A DNA stretch of 10,810 nucleotides from Syntrophomonas sp. UBA5288 (GTDB taxonomy: Bacteria > Bacillota > Syntrophomonadia > Syntrophomonadales > Syntrophomonadaceae): assembly GCA_002408445.1 (NCBI GenBank), contig DHSK01000149.1:1-10810 (forward strand). The letters run 5' to 3'. Positions 1-5,698 of this stretch are shown here, one piece after another. A program made the position numbers and the translations under genes. The stretch's first letter is position 1; every line of letters begins with the position of its first letter. A model generated the notes under the pieces. That model saw nothing but the letters and a program-made list of their open reading frames with translations. It ran no database searches and was not told the origin of the DNA.

Positions 1-171
1 AACCGGCTGGAATCAACCCAGACCTCTTATGCCGGCATCTTGGGGGAGGTCGAAGATGCCGACATAGCCGAAGTCATTATGAATTTAAAAATGCAGGAAA
101 ATGTCTACAAGGCTTCCCTGGCTGCTGGTGCCCGCATCATCCAGCCCACCCTGGTCGACTTCCTGAGTTAA
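1..171 (+). CDS. flgL: Flagellar hook-associated protein 3 (FlgL), C-terminal fragment
   Basis: Frame 1 is open from the first base and ends at TAA 169-171, giving 56 residues; the gene begins outside the window. The fragment has the flagellin-like C-terminal helix typical of FlgL: AEVIMNLKMQENVYKASLAA, then a tail ending IQPTLVDFLS. FlgL sits at the junction between the hook (with FlgK) and the filament, and is exported through the flagellar type III apparatus. Its place directly upstream of a YviE-like gene, fliW and csrA is the order known from Bacillus and many Clostridia. Identification rests on this tail and the context; N-terminal domains are not visible. Confidence 0.9.
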   Translation, partial: NRLESTQTSYAGILGEVEDADIAEVIMNLKMQENVYKASLAAGARIIQPTLVDFLS

Positions 172-180
172 AGAATAGAA

Positions 181-279
181 CCGTAGCCCGGTCTACAGGG
201 CGATAGCCCTTCAGGCCGGTGTAGAGAATAACATGGAAAATCCAAACCTGAGGACATAGAATATCAGCGTCTAAAAAAG
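181..279 (+). promoter_or_regulatory. Structured mRNA leader, copy A
   Basis: This lies between flgL and the YviE-like gene. It starts with CCGTAG (181-186). An outer stem pairs CCGGTC (188-193) with GGCCGG (214-219). A TAC/TCA internal loop follows, then an inner stem AGGGC (197-201)/GCCCT (206-210) capped by GATA. The element ends with CGTCTAAAAAAG (268-279), just before the ribosome-binding site. Copy B upstream of fliW has the same start, internal loop and 3' box but different, still complementary stem bases. GTAG (183-186) could instead pair with CTAC (193-196), so a two-state fold is possible. I do not recognise a named RNA family. Confidence 0.55.
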
Positions 280-293
280 AAAAGGAATATACC

Positions 294-854
294 ATGCTCC
301 AACTACGTATCGATCAGCAATATGCTAAAATCGGACTTGATATTAAAAAGCCGTTTCTAAATCTTAAGACTACGCTTCCGGCGGTTGAACTGGCCATAAA
401 AGAGCCGCAGCTTAAGATGGAATCAAAACGGCCGGTTATTCATATTGACCAGACCAAATGCTTTGCCGATGCCGGCCGGCGCAAGCCCCTGGATTTTGCC
501 TGGTATTGTGCTGACCTGGCCCGCTCAGATGTTGCGGCCGCGGTTGACCGCATCGTGTCAGACGGCAATTACCTGGCTGGAATAGAGAATGGAAATTCAA
601 TTCCTGAACTTGCAGCGGCTTCCATGGATGACAGCGTTGACTATAACGTAACCTTCATACCCCAACAAAGGCCGGATATCTGGTTTGATTTATACCCGGT
701 AAATATCAATCTGGATCAGGGCACGGTAGACCTGCAGTTGCATCGGGGCCAAGTCGACAGTAATTTACAGCGGGGTCAAGTCAACGCTTATCTCCGACAG
801 AAGAATTATATTAATATTAGTTGGGAAGAAAGCCGCCTGAACCAGGTGGTATAA
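294..854 (+). CDS. DUF6470 family protein (YviE-like, flagellar locus)
   Basis: The 186-residue protein has no signal peptide or membrane segment. It begins LQLRIDQQYAKIGLDI, with a PQLKMES-type segment near residue 38, and ends in short repeated blocks rich in Q, V and N (LHRGQVDSNLQRGQVNAYL). This pattern matches the uncharacterised YviE/DUF6470 family that lies between flgL and fliW in Bacillus subtilis and related Firmicutes. The ATG at 294 follows an AAAAGGA ribosome-binding site. Its function is not established; the family is linked to flagella only by conserved neighbourhood. It is preceded by leader copy A and followed after a few bases by a long hairpin. Confidence 0.75.
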   Translation: MLQLRIDQQYAKIGLDIKKPFLNLKTTLPAVELAIKEPQLKMESKRPVIHIDQTKCFADAGRRKPLDFAWYCADLARSDVAAAVDRIVSDGNYLAGIENGNSIPELAAASMDDSVDYNVTFIPQQRPDIWFDLYPVNINLDQGTVDLQLHRGQVDSNLQRGQVNAYLRQKNYINISWEESRLNQVV

Positions 855-858
855 AAAA

Positions 859-897
859 CCCGCAAGAGGCCTCCGAGGATACTTGGGCCGCAGCGGG
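859..897 (+). other. Long imperfect hairpin after the YviE-like gene
   Basis: Four bases after the stop codon an interrupted stem begins: CCCGC (859-863)/GCGGG (893-897), then GGC (868-870)/GCC (887-889), then CCGAG (873-877)/CTTGG (882-886) around a GATA loop (878-881). A second small hairpin, AGGGG-ACA-CCCCT, follows at about 902-914. Neither is followed by a clear T-tract, so this is more likely an mRNA-processing or attenuation structure than a classic terminator. The GATA cap recurs in leader copy A. Confidence 0.4.
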
Positions 898-924
898 AAT
901 GAGGGGACACCCCCTTATAAAAAC

Positions 925-1018
925 CCGTAGTAGGCCCTACAGCCCCGACGATAGGAGCGGGCTTCAGGGCCGGAGGTATTTTCCAAGACTAACCACAAAA
1001 ATTCACCGTCTAAAAAAG
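925..1018 (+). promoter_or_regulatory. Structured mRNA leader, copy B (fliW leader)
   Basis: This has the same layout as copy A. CCGTAG is at 925-930. The outer stem pairs GGCCC (933-937) with GGGCC (967-971), followed by an identical TAC (938-940)/TCA (964-966) internal loop. The inner stem AGCCC (941-945)/GGGCT (959-963) encloses a larger loop containing CGATAGG. The same CGTCTAAAAAAG box (1007-1018) runs into the fliW ribosome-binding site. Inner-stem pairs changed on both sides relative to copy A, which argues that the RNA structure is selected. Confidence 0.55.
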
Positions 1019-1028
1019 GAGGCACCCC

Positions 1029-1481
1029 ATGATTATCCATAGCCAGACCCTGGGGAATATTGATATCGATCCCGCCCGGATAATACAATTCCCCGAAGGC
1101 ATACCTGCCTTCGAAGAAGAAAAAGAATTCATTCTCATTCCCCTGGAAGAAGGCCCGTTTTGCTATCTGCAGTCTGTAAACAACAGCCGGCTTTGTCTGC
1201 TCATGGCTGATCCTTTTGTTTTTTTCCCCGGGTATCAGATAGATTTGCCGGATGAAGAAATAGATAAAATTGAAGCACAAGACCATGAAAAGAATCTGGC
1301 TGTTTACGCCATAATTTCGGTTCCGGAAGACTTTCGACAGTCCACGGCCAACCTTATGGCTCCCGTAATTATAAATATGAATCGCCAAAAAGGACTTCAG
1401 TTTATTTCTTCCCAACCCGATTATAAAACTAAGCACCTCCTTTTCCCCGCAGACCAAAAGGTGAAAGAGGAGGGAAAATAA
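1029..1481 (+). CDS. fliW: Flagellar assembly factor FliW
   Basis: The 150-residue length is normal for FliW. Typical features include RIIQFPEGIPAFEEEKEFIL near residues 17-36, LCLLMADPFVFFPGYQIDLP near 55-74 and a VPEDFRQSTANLMAPVIIN segment around 98-116. In Bacillus subtilis FliW binds flagellin and, when free, binds CsrA and relieves its repression of flagellin translation. The ATG at 1029 follows AAGGAGG. The stop overlaps the csrA start by one base (TAATG), a sign of translational coupling. The gene lies behind leader copy B. Confidence 0.95.
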   Translation: MIIHSQTLGNIDIDPARIIQFPEGIPAFEEEKEFILIPLEEGPFCYLQSVNNSRLCLLMADPFVFFPGYQIDLPDEEIDKIEAQDHEKNLAVYAIISVPEDFRQSTANLMAPVIINMNRQKGLQFISSQPDYKTKHLLFPADQKVKEEGK

Positions 1482-1705
1482 TGCTTATTCTCAGCCGACG
1501 CAAAGGCGAAAGCATAATCATCGGGGACAATATTGAAATCTCCGTAGTAGACGTACAGGGCGACATAATCAAATTAGGCATTAACGCCCCTCGCTCCTTA
1601 AGCGTCCATCGTAAAGAAATCTACGACGAAATCCAGGCGGCCAACCGGGAAGCTCTGCAAAACCTTCCCACCGCCGAACAACTAAAAAAGTTACAGGATA
1701 TCTAA
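1481..1705 (+). CDS. csrA: Carbon storage regulator CsrA (RNA-binding translational repressor)
   Basis: The 74 residues start MLILSRRKGESIIIGDNIEI and continue with the CsrA beta-strand core, including KLGINAPRSLSVHRKEIYDEI (residues about 32-52, which carries the RNA-binding arginine R44 equivalent in the VHR motif). CsrA dimers bind GGA motifs, usually in hairpin loops and over ribosome-binding sites. In flagellated Firmicutes the main known target is the flagellin leader; a fitting GGA hairpin is at 3722-3738 in this window. The start overlaps the fliW stop, so FliW and CsrA are probably made together. It has the usual short charged C-terminal helix of the family. Confidence 0.96.
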   Translation: MLILSRRKGESIIIGDNIEISVVDVQGDIIKLGINAPRSLSVHRKEIYDEIQAANREALQNLPTAEQLKKLQDI

Positions 1706-1712
1706 AACGTGC

Positions 1713-1735
1713 AGCGGAGGTTTAAAGCTTCCGCT
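1713..1735 (+). other. Inverted repeat between csrA and fliD
   Basis: AGCGGA and TCCGCT flank a central AAGCTT/TTTAAA-rich segment in the 62-base csrA-fliD gap. There is no T-tract after it, only CTCCCTCT, so it does not look like a strong terminator. It may be a partial attenuator or an RNA stability element upstream of fliD. Confidence 0.35.
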
Positions 1736-1767
1736 CTCCCTCTAGCTATTCGAAAGGAGGAAAGCCG

Positions 1768-3225
1768 ATGAGCTACATAGACCCTATACGTTTCAGCGGT
1801 TTAGCCAGCGGTCTCGACACCGAAAGCATAATAAAAGACCTCATGAAAATCGAAACTTCCAAAGTAGACCGCCAGTTCCAGCAAAAGACCCTGCTGGAAT
1901 GGAAACGGGATGACTACCGTTCCATCAATAACAACCTGAGGACATTTCGGGAGAAGAATGTATTTAACCTGAAGCTGCAGGGCACCTTCCAAGCTAAAAC
2001 AGTAAGTTCCTCGGACGAGAGTGTGCTTAGTGCTACAGCCGGAGTCCAGACCCTGGAGGGGTCTTACTCGGTAAAGGTTACCCAATTAGCCAAAGGAGCT
2101 TCAGTAGTATCCAATGAAGTAGATCTAAGTACCGGTTTTACAGAAGGAAGTTTTAAAATCAAAGGCGGAGAAGGAACCGAGGAAGTAGAGATCAATGTGA
2201 CTGCTGCCGATACAATTTATGATGTACTGAACAGGATCAATCTTAGTTCGGACAAAAGCGGTGTCAGCGCTATGTATGACGACAACCTGAAAAAGGTTTT
2301 TCTTATGTCCAAAGCTACCGGAGAAAAGGCAGAGCTCAATATAAGTGCCGGTACCGGTGATGGCACCATACTTGCCAAAATGGGACTGGATACCGTAACA
2401 AGTCCTGTCAAGGGTCGGAATGCATTAATAGAATTCAATGGGCAGTCCCTTAGTTATGATTCGAACCAGATCAGTTTGTATGGGATCAATATGACCTTGA
2501 AAAAGGAAGGGACCACAGCCGATATTACGGTAAGCAAAAACATTGATTCGGTTGTAGACCAAATCAAATCTTTCGTTGAGCAGTACAATACCATCATGAC
2601 AGATGTAGGAACTAAATTAAACGAAAAGCGCTACCGTACTTATAATCCGTTAACCGATGAACAAAAATCCGAGATGAAGGAAGAAGATATCAAAAAATGG
2701 GAAGAAAAAGCCCGCAGCGGCCTTTTCCGTGCCGATTCCCTGCTTAGTTCCACCTACAGCGAGCTGCGCATGACCATGAGTAGCGCCGTCGATAATGATT
2801 CAGATTATAATACCTTAAGTTCTATTGGTATTACCACCTCGGCCAACTGGAAAGAAAACGGGAAGCTGTATGTTGATGAGGAAAAACTGCGTGAAGCCTT
2901 AACCAAAGACATGGATGGAGTTATGAAACTTTTCAACCAGGATTCCGAAGATACTAAGTCCCAGGGCATTGCACGCAAATTAGATACGTTACTAATAAAC
3001 CAGATGGAATCTATCGCCAGCACCGCCGGATACAATACCATTGGCGCCGACGAAAGCTATCTGGGAAAAGAAATCAGCAAAATGGACCAAACCCTGGAAG
3101 ATATGGAGGACCGGCTGGCAAGCATCGAAGAAGGCTATTGGAACAAATTCACTGCTATGGAACAAGCCCTGCAAAAGCTGCAAAGCCAAGGCAACTGGCT
3201 CTCCTCCCAACTGGGCCAGAGTTAG
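1768..3225 (+). CDS. fliD: Flagellar filament cap protein FliD (hook-associated protein 2)
   Basis: The 485 residues are in the normal range. The N-terminus reads FSGLASGLDTESIIKDLMKI (about residues 9-28), the hallmark of FliD_N, followed by LLEWKRDDYRSINNNL. The C-terminal part (about 220-470) contains FVEQYNTIMTD, the LSSIGITT block and a coiled-coil end, ISKMDQTLEDMEDRLASIEE. FliD forms the cap at the filament tip and guides flagellin polymerisation after export. The ATG at 1768 follows AAAGGAGG. Its usual partners fliS and fliT are not in this window, and flaG, commonly just upstream of fliD, lies 7 kb away. A terminator follows, so flagellin is a separate unit. Confidence 0.95.
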   Translation: MSYIDPIRFSGLASGLDTESIIKDLMKIETSKVDRQFQQKTLLEWKRDDYRSINNNLRTFREKNVFNLKLQGTFQAKTVSSSDESVLSATAGVQTLEGSYSVKVTQLAKGASVVSNEVDLSTGFTEGSFKIKGGEGTEEVEINVTAADTIYDVLNRINLSSDKSGVSAMYDDNLKKVFLMSKATGEKAELNISAGTGDGTILAKMGLDTVTSPVKGRNALIEFNGQSLSYDSNQISLYGINMTLKKEGTTADITVSKNIDSVVDQIKSFVEQYNTIMTDVGTKLNEKRYRTYNPLTDEQKSEMKEEDIKKWEEKARSGLFRADSLLSSTYSELRMTMSSAVDNDSDYNTLSSIGITTSANWKENGKLYVDEEKLREALTKDMDGVMKLFNQDSEDTKSQGIARKLDTLLINQMESIASTAGYNTIGADESYLGKEISKMDQTLEDMEDRLASIEEGYWNKFTAMEQALQKLQSQGNWLSSQLGQS

Positions 3226-3252
3226 CAGCAATAAATATTTCAGTTACTCAAT

Positions 3253-3283
3253 GGCGGAGGCTTAAGCCCCCGCTATTTTTTTT
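3253..3283 (+). terminator. Rho-independent terminator after fliD
   Basis: GGCGGAGGC (3253-3261) pairs with GCCCCCGCT (3266-3274) around a TTAA loop, with one internal mismatch, and is followed by an eight-base T-tract (3276-3283). It ends the fliW-csrA-fliD unit. Confidence 0.85.
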
Positions 3284-3330
3284 GTTAATATAAATTACTC
3301 TCTTCTCCTTCTAATGAATAATAGAGTTTT

Positions 3331-3449
3331 TGTCATCCTAAGCAAAGCCTTTTGTCATCCTGAGCAAATGTTTCTGTCATCCTGAGCAAAGCGAAGGATC
3401 TTCCCGACTCGAAAGGGGAAAAGATCCTTCACTAACGCTCAGGATGACA
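3331..3449. repeat. TGTCATCCTGAGC-type intergenic repeat cluster
   Basis: Three direct copies of TGTCATCCT(A/G)AGCAAA start at 3331, 3353 and 3375. The third extends through GCGAAGGATCTT and is answered by an inverted copy at 3421-3449 (AAGATCCTTC then GCTCAGGATGACA). The third copy and the inverted copy form a long stem. This is a well-known class of dispersed intergenic repeat seen across many bacterial genomes. A related copy starts at 10753. Confidence 0.8.
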
Positions 3450-3578
3450 TGGTTACCAATTTCCTCGACAGAAAAGTCTCTATTGCAAAAACAAGCTATA
3501 TAACCAAGAAAAATGGCGATATGGATAGATAACACTCCATTGAGAATCATATTCCAGATTATCCGGGTATTACTCATT

Positions 3579-3606
3579 GTTGGCTATATTCGATAATATA
3601 GCCAAC
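3579..3606. repeat. Perfect 11-bp palindrome upstream of flagellin
   Basis: GTTGGCTATAT (3579-3589) and ATATAGCCAAC (3596-3606) are exact inverse complements with a six-base TCGATA centre. No T-tract follows, so a terminator is unlikely. It could be an operator or an RNA hairpin in the flagellin leader. The rest of 3450-3720 holds no gene. A GGCGATAT at 3515-3522 resembles a sigma-D -10 box but lacks a good TAAA -35, so no flagellin promoter is assigned. Confidence 0.55.
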
Positions 3607-3721
3607 AGGTCTATATCCTGTAAATATTTCTGTAAAGGAGGGAGCAGGAACTTTTTAGTCAAAAGGTCGATACTAAAACCGACCTGCACCACTTAATAAG
3701 CTAACTAATGTCATGGAACTG

Positions 3722-3758
3722 CCCTGCAAGGACGCGGGAGCATAAAATTCAAGGAGGA
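3722..3758 (+). promoter_or_regulatory. Flagellin leader hairpin and Shine-Dalgarno: probable CsrA sites
   Basis: CCC-T-GC (3722-3727) pairs with GCGGG (3734-3738) with one bulged T, leaving AAGGAC in the loop; the GGA (3730-3732) is fully exposed. A second pair of GGA motifs lies in the ribosome-binding site AAGGAGGA (3751-3758), eight bases before the start codon. One GGA in a hairpin loop and one over the Shine-Dalgarno is the layout known for CsrA repression of flagellin in Bacillus subtilis. fliW and csrA are encoded 2 kb upstream. Confidence 0.6.
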
Positions 3759-3765
3759 ATTTTTA

Positions 3766-5229
3766 ATGATTATTAACCACAACATGATGGCCATGAACAC
3801 TCACAGACAGTTAGGTATCAACAACACTGCCGGACAAAAATCCCTGGAGAAACTAAGCTCCGGTTATAGAATTAACCGTGCTGGTGATGATGCGGCAGGT
3901 TTGGCAATCTCCGAAAAGATGAGAGGCCAGATCAGGGGATTGGATCAAGCCTCCAGAAACTCTCAGGATGGAATTTCTCTGATTCAGACGGCAGAAGGTG
4001 CCTTAAACGAAACCCATTCCATTTTGCAAAGGATGCGCGAGCTAGCTGTTCAATCTGCTACTGATACGAATACTTCCGGTGATCGCGCTAAAATACAGGC
4101 AGAAGTAGATGAGCTAGCCAAAGAGATCACCAGGATATCCAACACTACTGAGTTTAACACCCAAAACCTTCTGGCCGGTGGCTTAAGCAATACCTTCCAC
4201 GTAGGAGCTAATTCAGGCCAAAACGTATCCTTGGCTATCAATGCCATGGATGCCTCTAGCCTAGGAGTTGCTGGAAAAGTTGTAACCCAGGGAAATACAA
4301 CTGCTGTAGGAGGAGTAAATACTGTAACTCGGGTTGGAAGCGGTCTAACAGCTCAGACATATAAATTAGAAACTACTAAAACAGCTGCAACTACTGCTGG
4401 AGATGCAACCACAGCTGCTGGAACAACCGGCGGAGCAGATACTATCGGTACTATTGGCGGGGCTTATACGGGAGCAGATGATGCGCAGTTAAGAATTAAG
4501 ATTGATAGTGTTGATGGTAGTAATGACCCTACGGCTGTAAGTATATCCTTTGATGGAGGACAAACCTGGGGCGCTTCCACAACTTATTCAGATGCCATGG
4601 ATATTGGTAATGGCTTAACCTGGACAGCAGGTACTGGAGATTATGCTATAAATAATACAATATCAACCACATTTACTGCGGAAAGTTATACTATTCAGTT
4701 ACAAACGGCTGGTGGTACCGATATAGGAGATGCTGTTACAGTTCGCCGCGATCAAACGAGTGCTATTATTGGTGATACAACTATAGATGCTACAATGACT
4801 GTTGGCTTCACAGCTGGTGGAATAACTGCTGCTGCATCTGCAAATTTTCAAGCCATTACAACTCAAGATTCGAGCAATGCTACCGTTTCTAATGGAATTG
4901 TAACCAAAGAAGCAGTAACTACAGCGGGAATCAGTGTATCTTCCCAGGGGGCCGCTAACGCAGCCATAACCACGATTAATAATGCCTTAGAAAGAGTCTC
5001 CAACGAGCGTTCCAAACTTGGTGCCATGCAAAACCGTCTGGAACACACCATCAAGAACCTGGATACATCCTCAGAAAACCTCCAGGCTTCCGAATCCAGA
5101 ATCCGCGATGTGGATATGGCCAAGGAAATGATGGAATTCACCAAGCAGAACATCCTGCAACAGGCAGCAACAGCTATGCTGGCTCAAGCCAATAACGCTC
5201 CTCAGGCAGTCCTTCAACTGCTAAGGTAA
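3766..5229 (+). CDS. hag: Flagellin (unspliced reading frame)
   Basis: The 487-residue flagellin begins MIINHNMMAMNTHRQLGINN and contains LSSGYRINRAGDDAAGLAIS (about residues 31-50) and the conserved N-terminal D0/D1 region to about 150. A threonine- and glycine-rich variable domain occupies about 190-400 (with an FDGGQTW motif). The C-terminal helix includes RDVDMAKEMMEFTKQNILQQ. It forms the filament after export. The start is chosen for AAGGAGG and the canonical N-terminus. The variable domain uses more A/T-ending codons than the conserved ends, as expected of a diverging surface domain. The last 14 codons (5185-5226) and the stop probably lie inside a group I intron; splicing would swap them for near-identical codons at 5600-5644. 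Confidence 0.93.
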   Translation: MIINHNMMAMNTHRQLGINNTAGQKSLEKLSSGYRINRAGDDAAGLAISEKMRGQIRGLDQASRNSQDGISLIQTAEGALNETHSILQRMRELAVQSATDTNTSGDRAKIQAEVDELAKEITRISNTTEFNTQNLLAGGLSNTFHVGANSGQNVSLAINAMDASSLGVAGKVVTQGNTTAVGGVNTVTRVGSGLTAQTYKLETTKTAATTAGDATTAAGTTGGADTIGTIGGAYTGADDAQLRIKIDSVDGSNDPTAVSISFDGGQTWGASTTYSDAMDIGNGLTWTAGTGDYAINNTISTTFTAESYTIQLQTAGGTDIGDAVTVRRDQTSAIIGDTTIDATMTVGFTAGGITAAASANFQAITTQDSSNATVSNGIVTKEAVTTAGISVSSQGAANAAITTINNALERVSNERSKLGAMQNRLEHTIKNLDTSSENLQASESRIRDVDMAKEMMEFTKQNILQQAATAMLAQANNAPQAVLQLLR

Positions 5230-5599
5230 ATTATCGGCAGGGTCCCCCGGGAAGTAATTCCTGGGCGCAAACCGGGTGAATTGCTGGAACCTCCTAAAGC
5301 CCTGCTCCCTACAACGTAAGCCGAAAGGCTAAGCGTGAGAGGCCGAAAAGCAGCAGGGATGAACAATGGACAATCAGCAGCCGAGCTCCTGGGGCGAAAG
5401 CCTGGAGAAGGTTCAACGACTAGGGTATACCACTTAAACAATGCTATGGTGTCAGGCACCTGAGAATCTAAGTTCCGCATTGCATGGTGATGAAACCCGT
5501 AGGGGATAAGGTGCCCCCGAAGTACCCGGTACCCGAAATAATTAATTGTTTCGGGTAAAGATATAGTCTGGCATTTAGTGAAAGCTAAGTGATGGTCCG
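5185..5599 (+). ncRNA. Group I self-splicing intron interrupting the flagellin 3' end
   Basis: Group I core elements appear in order. P2 is 5246-5265. P3 pairs ACCGGGT (5271-5277) with ACCCGGT (5524-5530). A P4/Q segment AATTGCTGGAACCTCC follows P3; a P5-type stem CCCTGCT...AGCAGGG and GAAA-capped helices come next. P7/R is GTTCAACGACTA (5411-5422), with GACTA 5418-5422 pairing TAGTC 5564-5568 of the S element AAGATATAGTC. P8 is CCCGAAA (5532-5538)/TTTCGGG (5549-5555). P9 is CATTTAG (5572-5578)/CTAAGTG (5585-5591). P9.0 is GG (5570-5571)/CC (5597-5598), directly before terminal G 5599. The 3' end is well supported. The 5' end is inferred from reading frame: joining T5184 to C5600 gives a perfect flagellin tail. 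The P1 helix is not clean there (GGCAG at 5236-5240 with a bulged G), so this boundary is less certain. Confidence 0.85.
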
Positions 5600-5644
5600 C
5601 AAGCAAACCAGGCACCTCAAGCAGTTCTCCAACTGCTCAGATAA
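5600..5644 (+). CDS. hag: Flagellin second exon (alternative 3' tail)
   Basis: Fourteen codons plus TAA encode QANQAPQAVLQLLR, the classic flagellin C-terminus. In the same frame after residue A473, the unspliced message encodes QANNAPQAVLQLLR at 5185-5226. The two tails are equal in length, differ by one residue, and differ at 10 of 42 bases, 9 of them third positions. There is no start codon; it is expressed only if the intron is removed. The native-looking terminator lies 23 bases downstream, so this is probably the original gene end. Confidence 0.82.
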   Translation, partial: QANQAPQAVLQLLR

Positions 5645-5667
5645 GCCAACTGAATCAAACTATTGTC

Positions 5668-5693
5668 GTAGCGGAGACCTCATTCTCCGCTAC
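5668..5693. terminator. Terminator hairpin between flagellin and the endonuclease gene
   Basis: GTAGCGGAGA (5668-5677) and TCTCCGCTAC (5684-5693) form a perfect 10-bp stem with a six-base loop. The plus side continues CTACTTTATAAT, a weak T-tract. It lies between convergent genes and probably serves flagellin, possibly both. Confidence 0.7.
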
Positions 5694-5698
5694 CTACT

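Noticed and set aside
245..275. Possible hammerhead ribozyme from CTGAGGA upstream of the YviE-like gene
   Set aside because: No GAAA box or helices in the correct order; CTGAGGA also occurs by chance inside fliD.
915..1457. Minus-strand 180-residue open frame opposite fliW
   Set aside because: It is a shadow of fliW and its leader, with no supporting start signal.
3331..3449. CRISPR-like array from the TGTCATCCTGAGC copies
   Set aside because: Copies are unevenly spaced with tiny gaps, one is inverted, and there are no spacers or cas genes.
3515..3522. GGCGATAT as the flagellin sigma-D -10 box
   Set aside because: No TAAA -35 at the right distance (only TATA at 14 bases), and it lies 245 bases upstream with the palindrome between; left unassigned.
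5214..5615. Minus-strand 133-residue open frame across the intron
   Set aside because: It is explained by the structured intron RNA, has no ribosome-binding site and no protein-like composition.
5218..5644. Alternative splicing geometry: P1 from CTGCT/GGCAG and a P10 from TTATC (5231-5235) with GATAA (5640-5644)
   Set aside because: The base before the implied 3' exon (5639) is A rather than the required G, the ligated product loses the flagellin frame, and a textbook P9.0 plus terminal G exists at 5597-5599.
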